DNA of 64,000 bases, taken from Haloglomus litoreum. Its GTDB lineage: Archaea > Halobacteriota > Halobacteria > Halobacteriales > Haloarculaceae. The notes beneath the pieces are model-generated. The model was not told where the DNA came from. It made no database searches and saw only the letters and a program-made list of their open reading frames with translations. Positions 25,575-34,875 of this stretch are shown here, piece after piece (within the stretch, counting starts at the first letter, position 1; each line of letters begins with the position of its first letter). The position numbers and the translations under genes were made by a program. The stretch spans positions 372,001 to 436,000 of the forward strand of contig NZ_CP119988.1 of the NCBI RefSeq assembly GCF_029338515.1. The letters run 5' to 3'.

Positions 25575-28081
25575 CCGACGAGGTGGTCGAGCGGGTCGCC
25601 GCCGAGCCGCTTCCCGACCCGGACGAGGACCCGGACCTCACCGACTCGGCGTACTACCTGAACCGGGAGCTCTCGGAACTGGCGTTCCAGCGCCGGGTCC
25701 TGCAGGAGGCGCTCGACGAGCGGAACCCGCTGCTGGAACGGGCGCGCTTCCTGGGCCTGTTCACCAAGAACATCGACGAATTCGTGATGAAGCGGGTGGG
25801 TGGGCTGAAACAGCAGATGGACGCGGGCGTCACCGAGCGCACGGTCGACGGCCGGACCCCACGCGAGCAGTGGGAGGCCGTGCTGGACGCACTGGGGCCG
25901 ATGCTCGACGCCCAGACGGACTGTTTCACCGGCGAGTTCCGACGTGCGCTCGCCGACGCGGGCATCCACCTCCACACCTACGAGGACCTCACGTCCGGGC
26001 AGCGGGCGGACCTGCGCGACTACTTCGAGGCGTCGGTCCTGCCGACGCTGACGCCGCTGGCGTTCGACCCGGCGCACCCGTTCCCGTTCATCTCGAACCG
26101 GTCGCTGTCGCTGGCCGTCGTCACGCGCCGCGACGACGAGGACGAACCGACGTTCACGCGGGTAAAGATCCCACAGAACCGCCCCCGGCTCGTGGAGGTC
26201 GGCGACGCCGAGTACGTCCTGCTGGAGGAGGTCGTCCGCGAGAACCTGGACCTGCTGCTCCCGAGCGTCGAGATCCTGGACACGTCGCTGTTCCGGCTCA
26301 CGCGGAACGCGGAGGTGCGGCGCAACGAGGAGGTCGCCGAGGACCTCATCGAGATGATCGAGGAGGTGCTCGAACAGCGGCGGTTCGCGACCGCCGTCCG
26401 ACTGGAGGTGGAGGCCGACGCGCCCCAGCGCGTCGTGGACATCCTGTCCGAGCAACTCGACCTCGCCGAGCGCGAGGTGTTCCGGCGGGAGGGCATCCTC
26501 GACTACCGGCCGCTGCTGGAACTCGCCGACCTCGACCGACCGGACCTGAAACTCCCCGCGTGGACGCCGCTGGCGCACCCGCGGCTGGAGCGGGGGAGCG
26601 GGCGGCCCGCGGTCCCCGGCTCCGGCAAGGAGGAGCGCCCCTCCGTCTTCAGCGAGGTGGCGCGCGACGACGTGCTGCTCCACCACCCGTACCACTCGTT
26701 CGAGGAGACCTTCCAGCGGTTCCTCGAGGAGGCCGCCGAGGACCCGGACGTGCTGGCGATCAAGGCCGCAATCTACCGGACGGCGAGCGACTCGCGGGTC
26801 ATCCAGAGCCTCATCGACGCGGCCGACAACGGCAAGCAGGTCGCGGTGATGGTCGAGCTGAAGGCCCGCTTCGACGAGGAGAACAACCTCGACTGGGTCC
26901 GCACGCTGGAGGAGGAGGGCATCCACGTCGCCTACGGCACCATCGGGCTGAAGACCCACACGAAGACGGCGCTCGTCGTCCGGGATGAGTCCGGGCGCGG
27001 CGAGGGCGACGCCAACACCGCCGACCCGAGCGGTGTGCGGCTCTACTCCCACGTCGGCACGGGCAACTACCACTCCGAGACCGCGAAGGGGTACGTCGAC
27101 CTGGGCCTCCTCACCGCGGACCGCGACATCGGCCGCGACCTGGTGAAGGTGTTCAACTTCTTCACGGGCCCGTCGCTGGACGAGGATTTCCGGAAGCTGC
27201 TCATCGCGCCGGTGACGATGCGTCGCGAGTTCACGCGCTACATCAGGCGGGAGGCCGAGCACGCCCGCGCCGGCCGACGTGCCCGCATCGTCGTCAAGGC
27301 GAACGGGCTGGAGGACCCCGACATCGTCCGCGAACTGTACGAGGCGGCCCGCGCGGGCGTCGAGATCGACCTCGTCGTCCGGGACATCTGCCGGCTCCGC
27401 CCTGGCATCGAGGGCGTCAGCGATACGGTGCGGGTCCACAGCATCGTCGGGCGGTTCCTCGAGCACTCGCGGATCTTCTACTTCGAGAACGGCGGCGACC
27501 CCGAGTACTACACCGGGAGCGCCGACTGGATGACCCGCAACCTGGACAGCCGGGTCGAGGCCGTCGTCCCCGTCGAGGATTCGGCCATCCGCGAGCAGTT
27601 GCGGTTCAACCTCCACCTCAACCTCTCGGACAACCGCAAGCGCTGGACGATGAACCCGGACGGCTCGTACGTCCAGCAGCGCCCCGGCGACGCCCCCGAG
27701 GTGAACACCCAGGCGATCCTGATGGACTGCACCCGGGAGGCGAACCGCCGTGAGGACGTCCACACGGGTATCGTCCCCGAGCACGAGCACGTCGACGGCG
27801 ACCTGCTCGTCGAACCCGTCGATGACGCCGACACGGACGCGAACGGGCGGACCACGGTGACGAGCGGGGACGACCCCACCGCGGCCGACGGGACCGGCGA
27901 CACCGCCGTCACCGCCGACCCGGACGACGACCTCCCGGCCGTGCTGGCGGGCGCCCGCGACCGCTGGTACATCCCCGACAGCAGCCGGTACGCGTACGCG
28001 GTCCGGACGCCGGACGGCGACCGGCGCTACTTCCGGACCGCCGAGGGTGCGGCCGACGCCGTCGAGCGGTTCTACGGCTGA
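25571..28081 (+). CDS. ppk1: Polyphosphate kinase 1
   Basis: PPK1 reversibly transfers the terminal phosphate of ATP to polyphosphate. The protein (836 residues from GTG 25571; a GTG at 25529 is possible) has all four domains. The N-terminal helical domain starts SAYYLNRELSELAFQRRVL. The middle contains the phospholipase-D-like fold with SHVGTGNYHSETAKGYVDLG, whose first His is the phospho-accepting residue, and RVHSIVGRFLEHSRIFYF with YYTGSADWMTRNLDSRVE. Two acidic low-complexity inserts (about 495-505 and about 755-795) are haloarchaeal additions. No exopolyphosphatase or phosphate-transport gene is adjacent. Confidence 0.94.
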   Translation: MTDEVVERVAAEPLPDPDEDPDLTDSAYYLNRELSELAFQRRVLQEALDERNPLLERARFLGLFTKNIDEFVMKRVGGLKQQMDAGVTERTVDGRTPREQWEAVLDALGPMLDAQTDCFTGEFRRALADAGIHLHTYEDLTSGQRADLRDYFEASVLPTLTPLAFDPAHPFPFISNRSLSLAVVTRRDDEDEPTFTRVKIPQNRPRLVEVGDAEYVLLEEVVRENLDLLLPSVEILDTSLFRLTRNAEVRRNEEVAEDLIEMIEEVLEQRRFATAVRLEVEADAPQRVVDILSEQLDLAEREVFRREGILDYRPLLELADLDRPDLKLPAWTPLAHPRLERGSGRPAVPGSGKEERPSVFSEVARDDVLLHHPYHSFEETFQRFLEEAAEDPDVLAIKAAIYRTASDSRVIQSLIDAADNGKQVAVMVELKARFDEENNLDWVRTLEEEGIHVAYGTIGLKTHTKTALVVRDESGRGEGDANTADPSGVRLYSHVGTGNYHSETAKGYVDLGLLTADRDIGRDLVKVFNFFTGPSLDEDFRKLLIAPVTMRREFTRYIRREAEHARAGRRARIVVKANGLEDPDIVRELYEAARAGVEIDLVVRDICRLRPGIEGVSDTVRVHSIVGRFLEHSRIFYFENGGDPEYYTGSADWMTRNLDSRVEAVVPVEDSAIREQLRFNLHLNLSDNRKRWTMNPDGSYVQQRPGDAPEVNTQAILMDCTREANRREDVHTGIVPEHEHVDGDLLVEPVDDADTDANGRTTVTSGDDPTAADGTGDTAVTADPDDDLPAVLAGARDRWYIPDSSRYAYAVRTPDGDRRYFRTAEGAADAVERFYG

Positions 28082-28235
28082 CCGAGGCGAGTGACTCGCG
28101 GCCCGACCCCGGGTCGATTCACGCCGAGAGTGTCCGAACGCGCCACCTGGGAGTGCCCGAACACGCTGTATCGGGGTGGCGGCCGGGGAACCGAAGGTCT
28201 AAACGGGTCGCCACCATGGCTACCGAGGGTTCGAC

Positions 28236-29309
28236 ATGACTGCAGACGACCCCGCCATCCGCACGGGGCTCTCCTACGACGACGTACTGGTCGTCCCGGC
28301 ACGCTCGCCCGTGGACTCCCGGAGCGACGTCTCGCTCGCCACGCACCTCACCGACGACATCGCGCTGGAGGCGCCGCTCCTGAGCGCGCCGATGGATACC
28401 GTCACGGGGCCGGACCTCGCCGTCGCGCTCCACGAACTCGGCGGGTTCGGCACCATCCACCGCTTCCAGACTGTCGGCGACCAGGTCGCCGCCGTCGAGG
28501 AGACCGTCGACCGCGGTGCGCGGGTCGGCGCCGCGCTCGGCATCGACGAGCGGTTCCGTGACCGCGCCGAGCGTGTCCTCGAGGCCGGCGCCGCGTGCCT
28601 GATGGTCGACGTCGCGCACGGCCACATGGAGGCCGCACTCGACACCGTCGAGGCGGTCGCCACCGAGTTCGACGCGCCGCTCGTCGCGGGCAACGTCGCC
28701 ACGGCCGCGGGCGTGGCCGACCTCGCGGCCGCCGGCGCCGACTGCGTCAAGGTCGGCATCGGTCCCGGGAGCCACTGCACCACGCGCGAGGTGGCCGGCG
28801 CCGGCGTCCCGCAGTTCACGGCCGTCCGTGACTGCGCCCGCGCGGCCGACGAGTACGGCGTCCGGACCATCGCCGACGGCGGCATCAGCGGCTCGGGCGA
28901 CGCCGTGACGGCGCTGCTCGCCGGCGCGGACACGGTGATGATGGGCGGGTTCTTCGCCGGCACTGAGGCGGCCCCCGGTGAACTCGTCGAGTACGAGGGG
29001 AGCCGCTACAAGCGCTCGCACGGGATGGCCTCCACGTCGGCGAACGAGGCGCGCTCGGACAAGGCCGCCGAGGAGTCCGCCCCCGGCGCCGACGAGGGCG
29101 TCGCCGGCCTCGTGCCGTACCGCGGGCCGCTCCTCGATGTCGTCTCGGAGTTCCTCGCGGGTGTCCGCTCGGGCATGAGCTACGCCGGCGGGCACACGCT
29201 GCCCGAGGCCCGCGACGGCGTGGAGTTCATCCGCGTCACGGAGGGCGCGAAGGCCCGCTCGGGCGCACACACGTTCGTCCGCGACGAGATGCGCCCCGCC
29301 GGGGACTAG
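28236..29309 (+). CDS. guaB: GuaB-family enzyme without CBS domains (IMP dehydrogenase or GMP reductase)
   Basis: A 357-residue TIM-barrel enzyme acting on purine nucleotides. It contains the opening [14 protein letters not shown], the substrate loop [17 protein letters not shown] with the catalytic Cys, and [27 protein letters not shown]-type phosphate-binding strands. The C-terminal [17 protein letters not shown] and the Arg/Tyr-rich flap resemble IMP dehydrogenases. The regulatory CBS pair found in the usual haloarchaeal GuaB is absent, so this may be the second paralogue or a GMP reductase. The start follows an AT-poor leader. Its neighbours do not settle the choice. Confidence 0.88.
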   Translation: MTADDPAIRTGLSYDDVLVVPARSPVDSRSDVSLATHLTDDIALEAPLLSAPMDTVTGPDLAVALHELGGFGTIHRFQTVGDQVAAVEETVDRGARVGAALGIDERFRDRAERVLEAGAACLMVDVAHGHMEAALDTVEAVATEFDAPLVAGNVATAAGVADLAAAGADCVKVGIGPGSHCTTREVAGAGVPQFTAVRDCARAADEYGVRTIADGGISGSGDAVTALLAGADTVMMGGFFAGTEAAPGELVEYEGSRYKRSHGMASTSANEARSDKAAEESAPGADEGVAGLVPYRGPLLDVVSEFLAGVRSGMSYAGGHTLPEARDGVEFIRVTEGAKARSGAHTFVRDEMRPAGD

Positions 29310-29420
29310 TCACTCCCCCTGCCCGCCACATCTGCGGCAACGTATCGGATGGGACAGTTCCTGGCTCGTCGCTCGAACACGGGTGGTATCTCGCCCGGCT
29401 ACGAAGCCGCCGCGCCCGCG

Positions 29421-30518
29421 TCACTCCCCACCCGCGTACTCCGGGATCCGCGCCGACCGGTCCGACCCCTCGTGGAAGGGCAGTTCGACCACCTCGGCAG
29501 GGACCTCCGTGCCGTCCACCCGGACGGTGACCTCGCTCGCATCCAGCCCGAAGTCGACGTAGGCCATCGCTGCGGGCCCCTCCAGCGTCGGCGACTCGAC
29601 CGCGCGCGTGACCTCGCCAGCCGCGCTGTCGCCGTCGAAGACGGCCGCGCCGGCCTCCGGGACGGTCCCGGGGAGTAGCCCGACCAGTCGCTGCGAGGGT
29701 CGGCCCTGGTTCTCCACCTTCGAGACGACCTCCTGGCCGACGTAGCAGCCCTTCTCGAAGTCGAGCGCGTTCCGGACCCCGGCGACGTTCGGGATCTGCC
29801 CCTCCAGCTCCGTGTCGAACAGCGGCGTGCCCGCCTCGAGCGCGAGCGTCTCGTAGACGTGGTAGCCGAAGGGGACCGCGTTCAGCCCCCGCGTGAGGAG
29901 CGTGTCGAACACCTCCTCGGCGCCGTCGGCCGCGCAGATGACCTCGTACCCCTCCTCGCCGAGGAGACCGTCGGTCCGGACCACCGTGACGCCGGCGTCA
30001 CCCATCGACCCGCGGACGAAGGAGAGCTGCCGGTCCGGTGACCCGGCGCCGTTCAGCACCGAGGCGACCTTCTCCGTCGAGGTGGGGCCGTGGACGCCGA
30101 AGACCCCGAAGTCGGCCGACGCGTTCCGGATCTCGACGTCCTGGATGAACACCTTCTCCGACCAGTCCTCGATCAGCGGTTCGGCGCGGGCCGGCGGCGT
30201 GAACACCAGCAGCTGCTCGCCGGCGTTGTAGACGTACATGTCCGTCGTGATGGCGCCTTGCGGGTCCAGCAACAGCGCGTAGCAGCCCTCGCCGTCGGTA
30301 GCGGGGACGCGGTTCGAGACCGCGTCGTCGACGAAGTCGTGGCGGTCCTCGCCGGTGATGGCGACGACGCCGTACCCCATCTCGACGACGCCGACCCCGT
30401 TCCGGACGGCGGTCGCGGTTCGCTCGGGCCGGCGGTACCGCTCGACGACGCGGCGCCTGTCCGCGAGCTCGCGGAAGGTCGCGCCGTGCGCCTCGTGATC
30501 TGCCGCGACGACGGTCAT
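29421..30518 (-). CDS. Folate-binding YgfZ/GcvT-like protein
   Basis: A 365-residue protein with the aminomethyltransferase fold. The COG0354 signature KGCYVGQEVVSKVENQGRPS is present near residue 255, which marks YgfZ/IBA57-type folate-binding proteins that assist Fe-S cluster maintenance rather than glycine cleavage. Other landmarks are VAITGEDRHDFVDDAVSNRVP at the N-terminus and GVFGVHGPTSTEKV. Glycine-cleavage partners are not nearby. A bona fide GcvT is an alternative, but the signature favours YgfZ. ATG 30518 was chosen because residues upstream in the longer frame are basic and unlike the family. Confidence 0.85.
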   Translation of the reverse strand: MTVVAADHEAHGATFRELADRRRVVERYRRPERTATAVRNGVGVVEMGYGVVAITGEDRHDFVDDAVSNRVPATDGEGCYALLLDPQGAITTDMYVYNAGEQLLVFTPPARAEPLIEDWSEKVFIQDVEIRNASADFGVFGVHGPTSTEKVASVLNGAGSPDRQLSFVRGSMGDAGVTVVRTDGLLGEEGYEVICAADGAEEVFDTLLTRGLNAVPFGYHVYETLALEAGTPLFDTELEGQIPNVAGVRNALDFEKGCYVGQEVVSKVENQGRPSQRLVGLLPGTVPEAGAAVFDGDSAAGEVTRAVESPTLEGPAAMAYVDFGLDASEVTVRVDGTEVPAEVVELPFHEGSDRSARIPEYAGGE

Positions 30519-30652
30519 ACCCGCCGGTAGCGGGTCTCGGGGGATAACTCCGACGCCATCGTGGCGCGGGACGGGGACCCGGGCGTCCGCCGGTGGGGGG
30601 AGCGGGGCCGGCATCGCGGCGGTGAGGGAGGGGTTGCCGCGGGCCGTCGCCG

Positions 30653-30796
30653 CTACAGGTCGTACCGGACGATGTCCGTCGACTCGCAGGCCGGGCAGCC
30701 GGATTCGGCGGGGTCGACCGTCGTGCCACAGCGGCGGCACTCGTGGAAGCCGGCCGACCGGTTCCCGCGGAGGGCCGCGACGACGCGTGCGATCAT
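30653..30796 (-). CDS. 47-residue zinc-ribbon microprotein
   Basis: A tiny frame not obvious in a length-filtered search. It reads MIARVVAALRGNRSAG, then ECRRCGTTVDPAESGCPACES and ends DIVRYDL. Two CxxC knuckles 13 residues apart form one zinc finger, as in other haloarchaeal one-finger microproteins. The GC-rich codon pattern and ATG start support it. Its start is about 135 bp upstream of the YgfZ gene's start on the same strand, so the two may be co-transcribed. Function is unknown. Confidence 0.7.
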   Translation of the reverse strand: MIARVVAALRGNRSAGFHECRRCGTTVDPAESGCPACESTDIVRYDL

Positions 30797-30955
30797 GTCC
30801 CCTCGAATACGCCTCGAGCGTAAATACCCCACCGAACCGCTTCGGAAGTAGAGAACGCCCGAGGGCGACGGGGTCGTCCCAGAGCCGTCAGCCGGATGTC
30901 AGACGCCGGGCCCGGGGGTCCGCGGGGCGCGGCGGCCGGCGGACAGCCGTCCGGA

Positions 30956-31255
30956 TCAGAGCGGCAGCCGCTCCAGTACCCGGTCGACGAGCGACGGCTC
31001 GGTCTCCTCGGCCTCGCCGGGCTCGGGAACCACGCGCTCGTCGGGGTAGATGCGTGTCCGGCTCCCCTCCTCCTCGACGCGGATGAGGCCGGCCTCCTTC
31101 AGCCCGCCGAGCGCCGTCTCGATGGTGTCGATGTCGAGGTCGGTCCCCGACCGGAGTTCGAACACCGTCATACCCTCCTCGTGGCGGTCGACGAGCGCGT
31201 CGAGCACCGCGACCTGCGGCTCGTCACGGTCCCGGTACTCGGGCTTCGCCTGCAT
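30956..31255 (-). CDS. Winged-helix DNA-binding-like protein, 99 residues
   Basis: A small protein with a MarR/ArsR-like helix-turn-helix: VAVLDALVDRHEEGMTVFEL, then SGTDLDIDTIETALGGLKEAGLIRVEEEG as recognition helix and wing. The C-terminal 30 residues are acidic and Pro/Glu-rich, ending LVDRVLERLPL. ATG 31255 was chosen because the family begins MQAKPEYRDRDEPQVAV; the longer frame upstream is not similar. It is probably a haloarchaeal transcription factor; targets are unknown. Confidence 0.75.
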   Translation of the reverse strand: MQAKPEYRDRDEPQVAVLDALVDRHEEGMTVFELRSGTDLDIDTIETALGGLKEAGLIRVEEEGSRTRIYPDERVVPEPGEAEETEPSLVDRVLERLPL

Positions 31256-31462
31256 GGTCGACCGTAGTACGTGCCCGGACATAAATCCGCGCGGGCGGTC
31301 CGCGGTGTCGGCCCCGTGGCCGGCCGGCACGGCTGCTGTCGCGGGTGCCCACGGAGCGCCGCCCCGCCGCCGCGGACGGTGTCTGACGCACGACTGACGC
31401 CCGCACGTCGGGGGTCACACCCTGCAGTACGTTTAAATTCGTCTCGGAGCCAGGGTCGAGCA

Positions 31463-32491
31463 ATGGGGCTGAAGTGTTCGCTCTTCGGGCACACGTTCGA
31501 CGAGCGCGATGTCGTCCGGGAGCGCGAGTCCAAGGGGAGCGAGGTCGTCACCGTCGCGAGGGATGTCGAGCGGTGCACGGAGTGTGGCGCCACGCGCGTC
31601 GTCTCGACGAACAAGGAGGTCGTCTCGACCGCGGGCGCCACCGCGGACGGCGGCGTCGACTCGAGCCCGACGCTCCGGGCGCCCGGCGACGAGCCGGACG
31701 GCCCGGACACGGCAGACGCCTTCGACGCCACCGACCAGCTGGACGCGAGGATCGGGGCGGGCGACGCCAGCGGCGGCGCCGGTGGCACGACCGCGGCGGA
31801 GGGGAGCGACGCCGACGCCTTCGGCGGGCTCGTCGACCGGAGCGACGCGAGCGACGAGACCGACACGGGCCACGATGCGACGGCGACGCCCGATACCGCG
31901 ACGCCCGACACCGGGGCGGACGAGGGTGTCGAGCTGATGACCGGCGACGAGGACGACGCGGCGGCCGGCCCGACCGACGTGGCCTCCGAGCCCGAGCCCA
32001 CAGCGCCCGGGCCCGCGGAGCCCGAGGGCGCCGACGACAGGCCCGACCCGGAGACGGAGGACGCGGAGATCCTCACGGACGAGCCCGAGCCCGACCGTGC
32101 GCCGGGTCAGTGGCCGGGGGACGACGCGGGCGAGGCCTGGGAACCGGAGCCGCTGACCGACGACGACAGCGAGCCGGACACCGGGGCCGACGACCACGAC
32201 GCGGACGGGACCGCCGGCTCCGGCGAGACCGACGAGACGGCCGACCCGGGCGAGGCGTCGGCCGAGATACTCGACGGGGCCGACGACGGTGACACGAGCG
32301 AGACACCGGACACGGCGGCCGAGCCGGCGCCGGACCTCGAACCGGAACCCGCCGCGACCGCCACCTTCACCGTCCCCGACGGGCACTACCGCTGCCCGGA
32401 GTGCGGCCACACCATCCCCGCCGAGTCCTCGTTCCGCCGGGGCGACGCCTGCCCGGAGTGCATCGAGGGCTACCTCGAAGCGGGCGAGTAG
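31463..32491 (+). CDS. Two-zinc-finger protein with long acidic disordered linker
   Basis: A 342-residue protein built as finger, linker, finger. The N-terminal finger reads MGLKCSLFGHTFDERDVVRE and CTECGATRVV. About 240 residues of Asp/Glu/Thr/Pro/Gly-rich sequence without hydrophobic core follow. The C-terminal ribbon is YRCPECGHTIPAESSFRRGD followed by CPECIEGYL. This layout is known from conserved haloarchaeal proteins of unknown function. The acidic linker is extreme even for a halophile and should be fully disordered. The start is 5-25 bp after an AT-rich stretch (GTTTAAATTCG), which fits a leaderless transcript. Confidence 0.75.
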   Translation: MGLKCSLFGHTFDERDVVRERESKGSEVVTVARDVERCTECGATRVVSTNKEVVSTAGATADGGVDSSPTLRAPGDEPDGPDTADAFDATDQLDARIGAGDASGGAGGTTAAEGSDADAFGGLVDRSDASDETDTGHDATATPDTATPDTGADEGVELMTGDEDDAAAGPTDVASEPEPTAPGPAEPEGADDRPDPETEDAEILTDEPEPDRAPGQWPGDDAGEAWEPEPLTDDDSEPDTGADDHDADGTAGSGETDETADPGEASAEILDGADDGDTSETPDTAAEPAPDLEPEPAATATFTVPDGHYRCPECGHTIPAESSFRRGDACPECIEGYLEAGE

Positions 32492-32634
32492 GACGGGGAC
32501 CCGACCCCGGCGCGCAGCGGTCGTCCTGAACCGTATCCAGCCCCCACCAGCAGCCTCAGCGCCGCGGCGTGTCTCCCCCCGTGGCGGGGCGGCAGGCCGA
32601 AATCGGTAAACCCCTCCTCCGCAAACCGGCGCGC

Positions 32635-33027
32635 ATGGAGGAGTACAAGATGCGCCGGGGCGAGTATCTCGAAGAGCGGGTGCCCGACCTGAAGGGGACC
32701 ATCGAGGACTACTTCGGGCCCATCACGGGCACGCAGGAGTTCAAGGGGAGCGACCTGTACGTCGTCGGCGAGCCGAAGAACCCCGTGTTCGAGAAGGTCG
32801 TCGCGGGCGCCGTCGCCTACTCGGGCAAGAAGGACAAGCTCGCGGTCGACTTCGTCGAGCGCGACCTCGAGAGCCTGATGGAGACCGGTGACGTGGACGC
32901 CGCCGGCGACGCCAACAGCGCGAAGAACGAGTTCCTGCTGGAGTGCACCGGCCGCGACGCCAAATCCCGTCGCGAGTCGATGAAGCGCGCCGTCGAGGAC
33001 GACGCCGACACGCCGGACGACGTCTGA
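32635..33027 (+). CDS. DUF5611-type conserved archaeal protein
   Basis: A 130-residue protein starting MEEYKMRRGEYLEERVPDLK. It has a middle segment FKGSDLYVVGEPKNPVFEKVVAGAV and a basic-acidic tail with CTGRDAKSRRESMKRAVEDD. It is a compact alpha/beta protein conserved in haloarchaea, function unknown. The family identification is by memory of its N-terminal pattern and is not certain. ATG 32635 follows a short leader containing GGTAAACCCC. Confidence 0.7.
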   Translation: MEEYKMRRGEYLEERVPDLKGTIEDYFGPITGTQEFKGSDLYVVGEPKNPVFEKVVAGAVAYSGKKDKLAVDFVERDLESLMETGDVDAAGDANSAKNEFLLECTGRDAKSRRESMKRAVEDDADTPDDV

Positions 33028-33239
33028 ACGGAACCGCGACCGACTCCTCTCGAACCCCCCGTCCGAGCGGCGGCACCATCCGGGAGACCGAACCGCTACC
33101 AGCGGCCCAGCCACCACCGCTACCAGCGCTCCAGTCACCCCCACGAACGGGATGATGCCTGGTCCGTGGGCCGTGCGAGCGAGTCCCGCTCGTTGGGCGG
33201 ACCGCAACCACTAACGGCCGGCCACCCCCGGGTTCGGAT

Positions 33240-34844
33240 ATGCAACTGGCCGGAATGGCGTCCAACCGCGGGCGCAACCTGCTGCACATCGCCGACCGCG
33301 CGCCGGGCGGCGCCGAGTTCGCCGTCGTCCTCGCGAACGAGGAGGGCGCCCCCGTGCTGGAGGCGGCCTCGGAGCGTGGCATCCCGACCGAGGTCGTCGT
33401 CCGCGAGGAGGGCGAGTCCCGCGAATCGCACGAGGAACGCGTCCGCGAGCGGCTGGCGGGCTACGAGTTCGACCTCGTCTGCCTCGACGGCTACATGCGC
33501 ATCCTCACGGAGTCGTTCCTCAAGGCGGTCCCGACGACGCTCAACGTCCACCCGTCGCTCCTGCCGGCGTTCCCGGGGATGGACGCCCACGAGCAGGTAC
33601 TCGACGCGGGCGTCTCGGTCACGGGCTGTACCGTCCACGTCGTCGACGAGACGGTCGACGGCGGCCCCATCGTCACGCAGGAACCCGTCCCCGTCTACGA
33701 CGATGACGACGCGGCGGACCTGAAAGAGCGGGTGCTGTACGAGGCGGAGTTCGCCGCCTACCCCCGCGCCGTCGAGTGGTTCGCCGAGGACCGCATCACC
33801 GTCGACCACGACACCGGCACCGTCAGCGTCGACGGGGACACCGCCACTCGCGACGACGGGGAGCCGTTCCCGCGTCGCCGGCTCGCGGCCGACGACCGCG
33901 TCGCCGACCTCCGGTACGGGGAGAACCCCCACCAGGCCGCCGCGCTGTACGCCGACGCCACCTGCGAGGAGGCCAACGTCGTCGACGCCCCGCAACTGAA
34001 CGAGGGCGCGAAGGCACTCTCGTACAACAACTACAACGACGCCGACGGGGCGCTCGACCTCATCAAGGAGTTCGACGAGCCCGCCGCCGCCGTCATCAAG
34101 CACACCAACCCCGCGGGCTGTGCCACGGCCGAGACGCTCGCGGACGCCTACGCGGACGCCCTCTCGACGGACCCGATGAGCGCCTTCGGCGGCATCGTCG
34201 CCCTCAACCGGGAGTGCGACGCCGCGACCGCCGAGCAGATCATCGACTCGTTCAAGGAGGTCGTCGTCGCGCCCGGCTACACCGACGCCGCGCTCGACGT
34301 GCTGTTCGAGAAGGAGAACCTGCGCGTGCTGGATGTGGGCGACGAGGAGACGCTCTCGGAGACGAGCGAGCGCCACACCGAGAAACCGCTCGTCGGCGGC
34401 CGACTTGTCCAGGACCGCGACCTGCAGGACATCGGGGCCGCGGACCTGGAGTTCGTCACCGAGCGCGAGCCCACGGACCCGGAGGTCGAGACGATGCTGT
34501 TCGCCTGGAAGACGCTCAAGCACGTCAAGTCCAACGGCATCCTGTTCGCGCAGGGGACCGAGACGGTCGGTGTCGGGATGGGGCAGGTCTCGCGCGTCGA
34601 CGCCGTCCGCCTCGCCGCGATGAAGGCCGACGAGCACGCCGAGGGCAAGTCCGCCGAGGGCGCCGTGATGGCCTCTGACGCCTTCTTCCCGTTCCCGGAC
34701 GGCATCGAGGAGGCCGCCGACGCCGGCATCGAGGCCGTCATCCAGCCCGGCGGGAGCGTCAACGACGAGGACGTCATCGAGGCCGCCGACGAGCACGGGA
34801 TGGCGATGGCGTTCACCGGCCAGCGGTCGTTCCGGCACGACTGA
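33240..34844 (+). CDS. purH: PurN-AICAR transformylase fusion enzyme of purine synthesis
   Basis: A 534-residue bifunctional enzyme. Residues 1-190 are a PurN-like glycinamide ribonucleotide formyltransferase domain, with NVHPSLLPAFPGMDAHEQVL (catalytic His and Asp) and GCTVHVVDETVDGGPI. Residues about 215-534 are the AICAR transformylase half of PurH (RYGENPHQAAALY, LSYNNYNDADGAL, KHTNPAGCATAET, SAFGGIVALNRECD). The IMP cyclohydrolase (MGS-like) domain of bacterial PurH is absent; archaea generally use PurO for that step. Both domains use a formyl donor on successive one-carbon steps, so the fusion is logical. The gene is monocistronic and followed by an oligo-T run. Confidence 0.92.
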   Translation: MQLAGMASNRGRNLLHIADRAPGGAEFAVVLANEEGAPVLEAASERGIPTEVVVREEGESRESHEERVRERLAGYEFDLVCLDGYMRILTESFLKAVPTTLNVHPSLLPAFPGMDAHEQVLDAGVSVTGCTVHVVDETVDGGPIVTQEPVPVYDDDDAADLKERVLYEAEFAAYPRAVEWFAEDRITVDHDTGTVSVDGDTATRDDGEPFPRRRLAADDRVADLRYGENPHQAAALYADATCEEANVVDAPQLNEGAKALSYNNYNDADGALDLIKEFDEPAAAVIKHTNPAGCATAETLADAYADALSTDPMSAFGGIVALNRECDAATAEQIIDSFKEVVVAPGYTDAALDVLFEKENLRVLDVGDEETLSETSERHTEKPLVGGRLVQDRDLQDIGAADLEFVTEREPTDPEVETMLFAWKTLKHVKSNGILFAQGTETVGVGMGQVSRVDAVRLAAMKADEHAEGKSAEGAVMASDAFFPFPDGIEEAADAGIEAVIQPGGSVNDEDVIEAADEHGMAMAFTGQRSFRHD

Positions 34845-34852
34845 CCACGAGC

Positions 34853-34858
34853 TTTTTT
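34853..34858 (+). terminator. Oligo-T terminator after the purine fusion gene
   Basis: TTTTTT lies 9 bp after the purH stop. Archaeal RNA polymerase terminates at such T runs, usually without needing a hairpin. Confidence 0.55.
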
Positions 34859-34875
34859 CCGGCTCGGGTGCCCCC

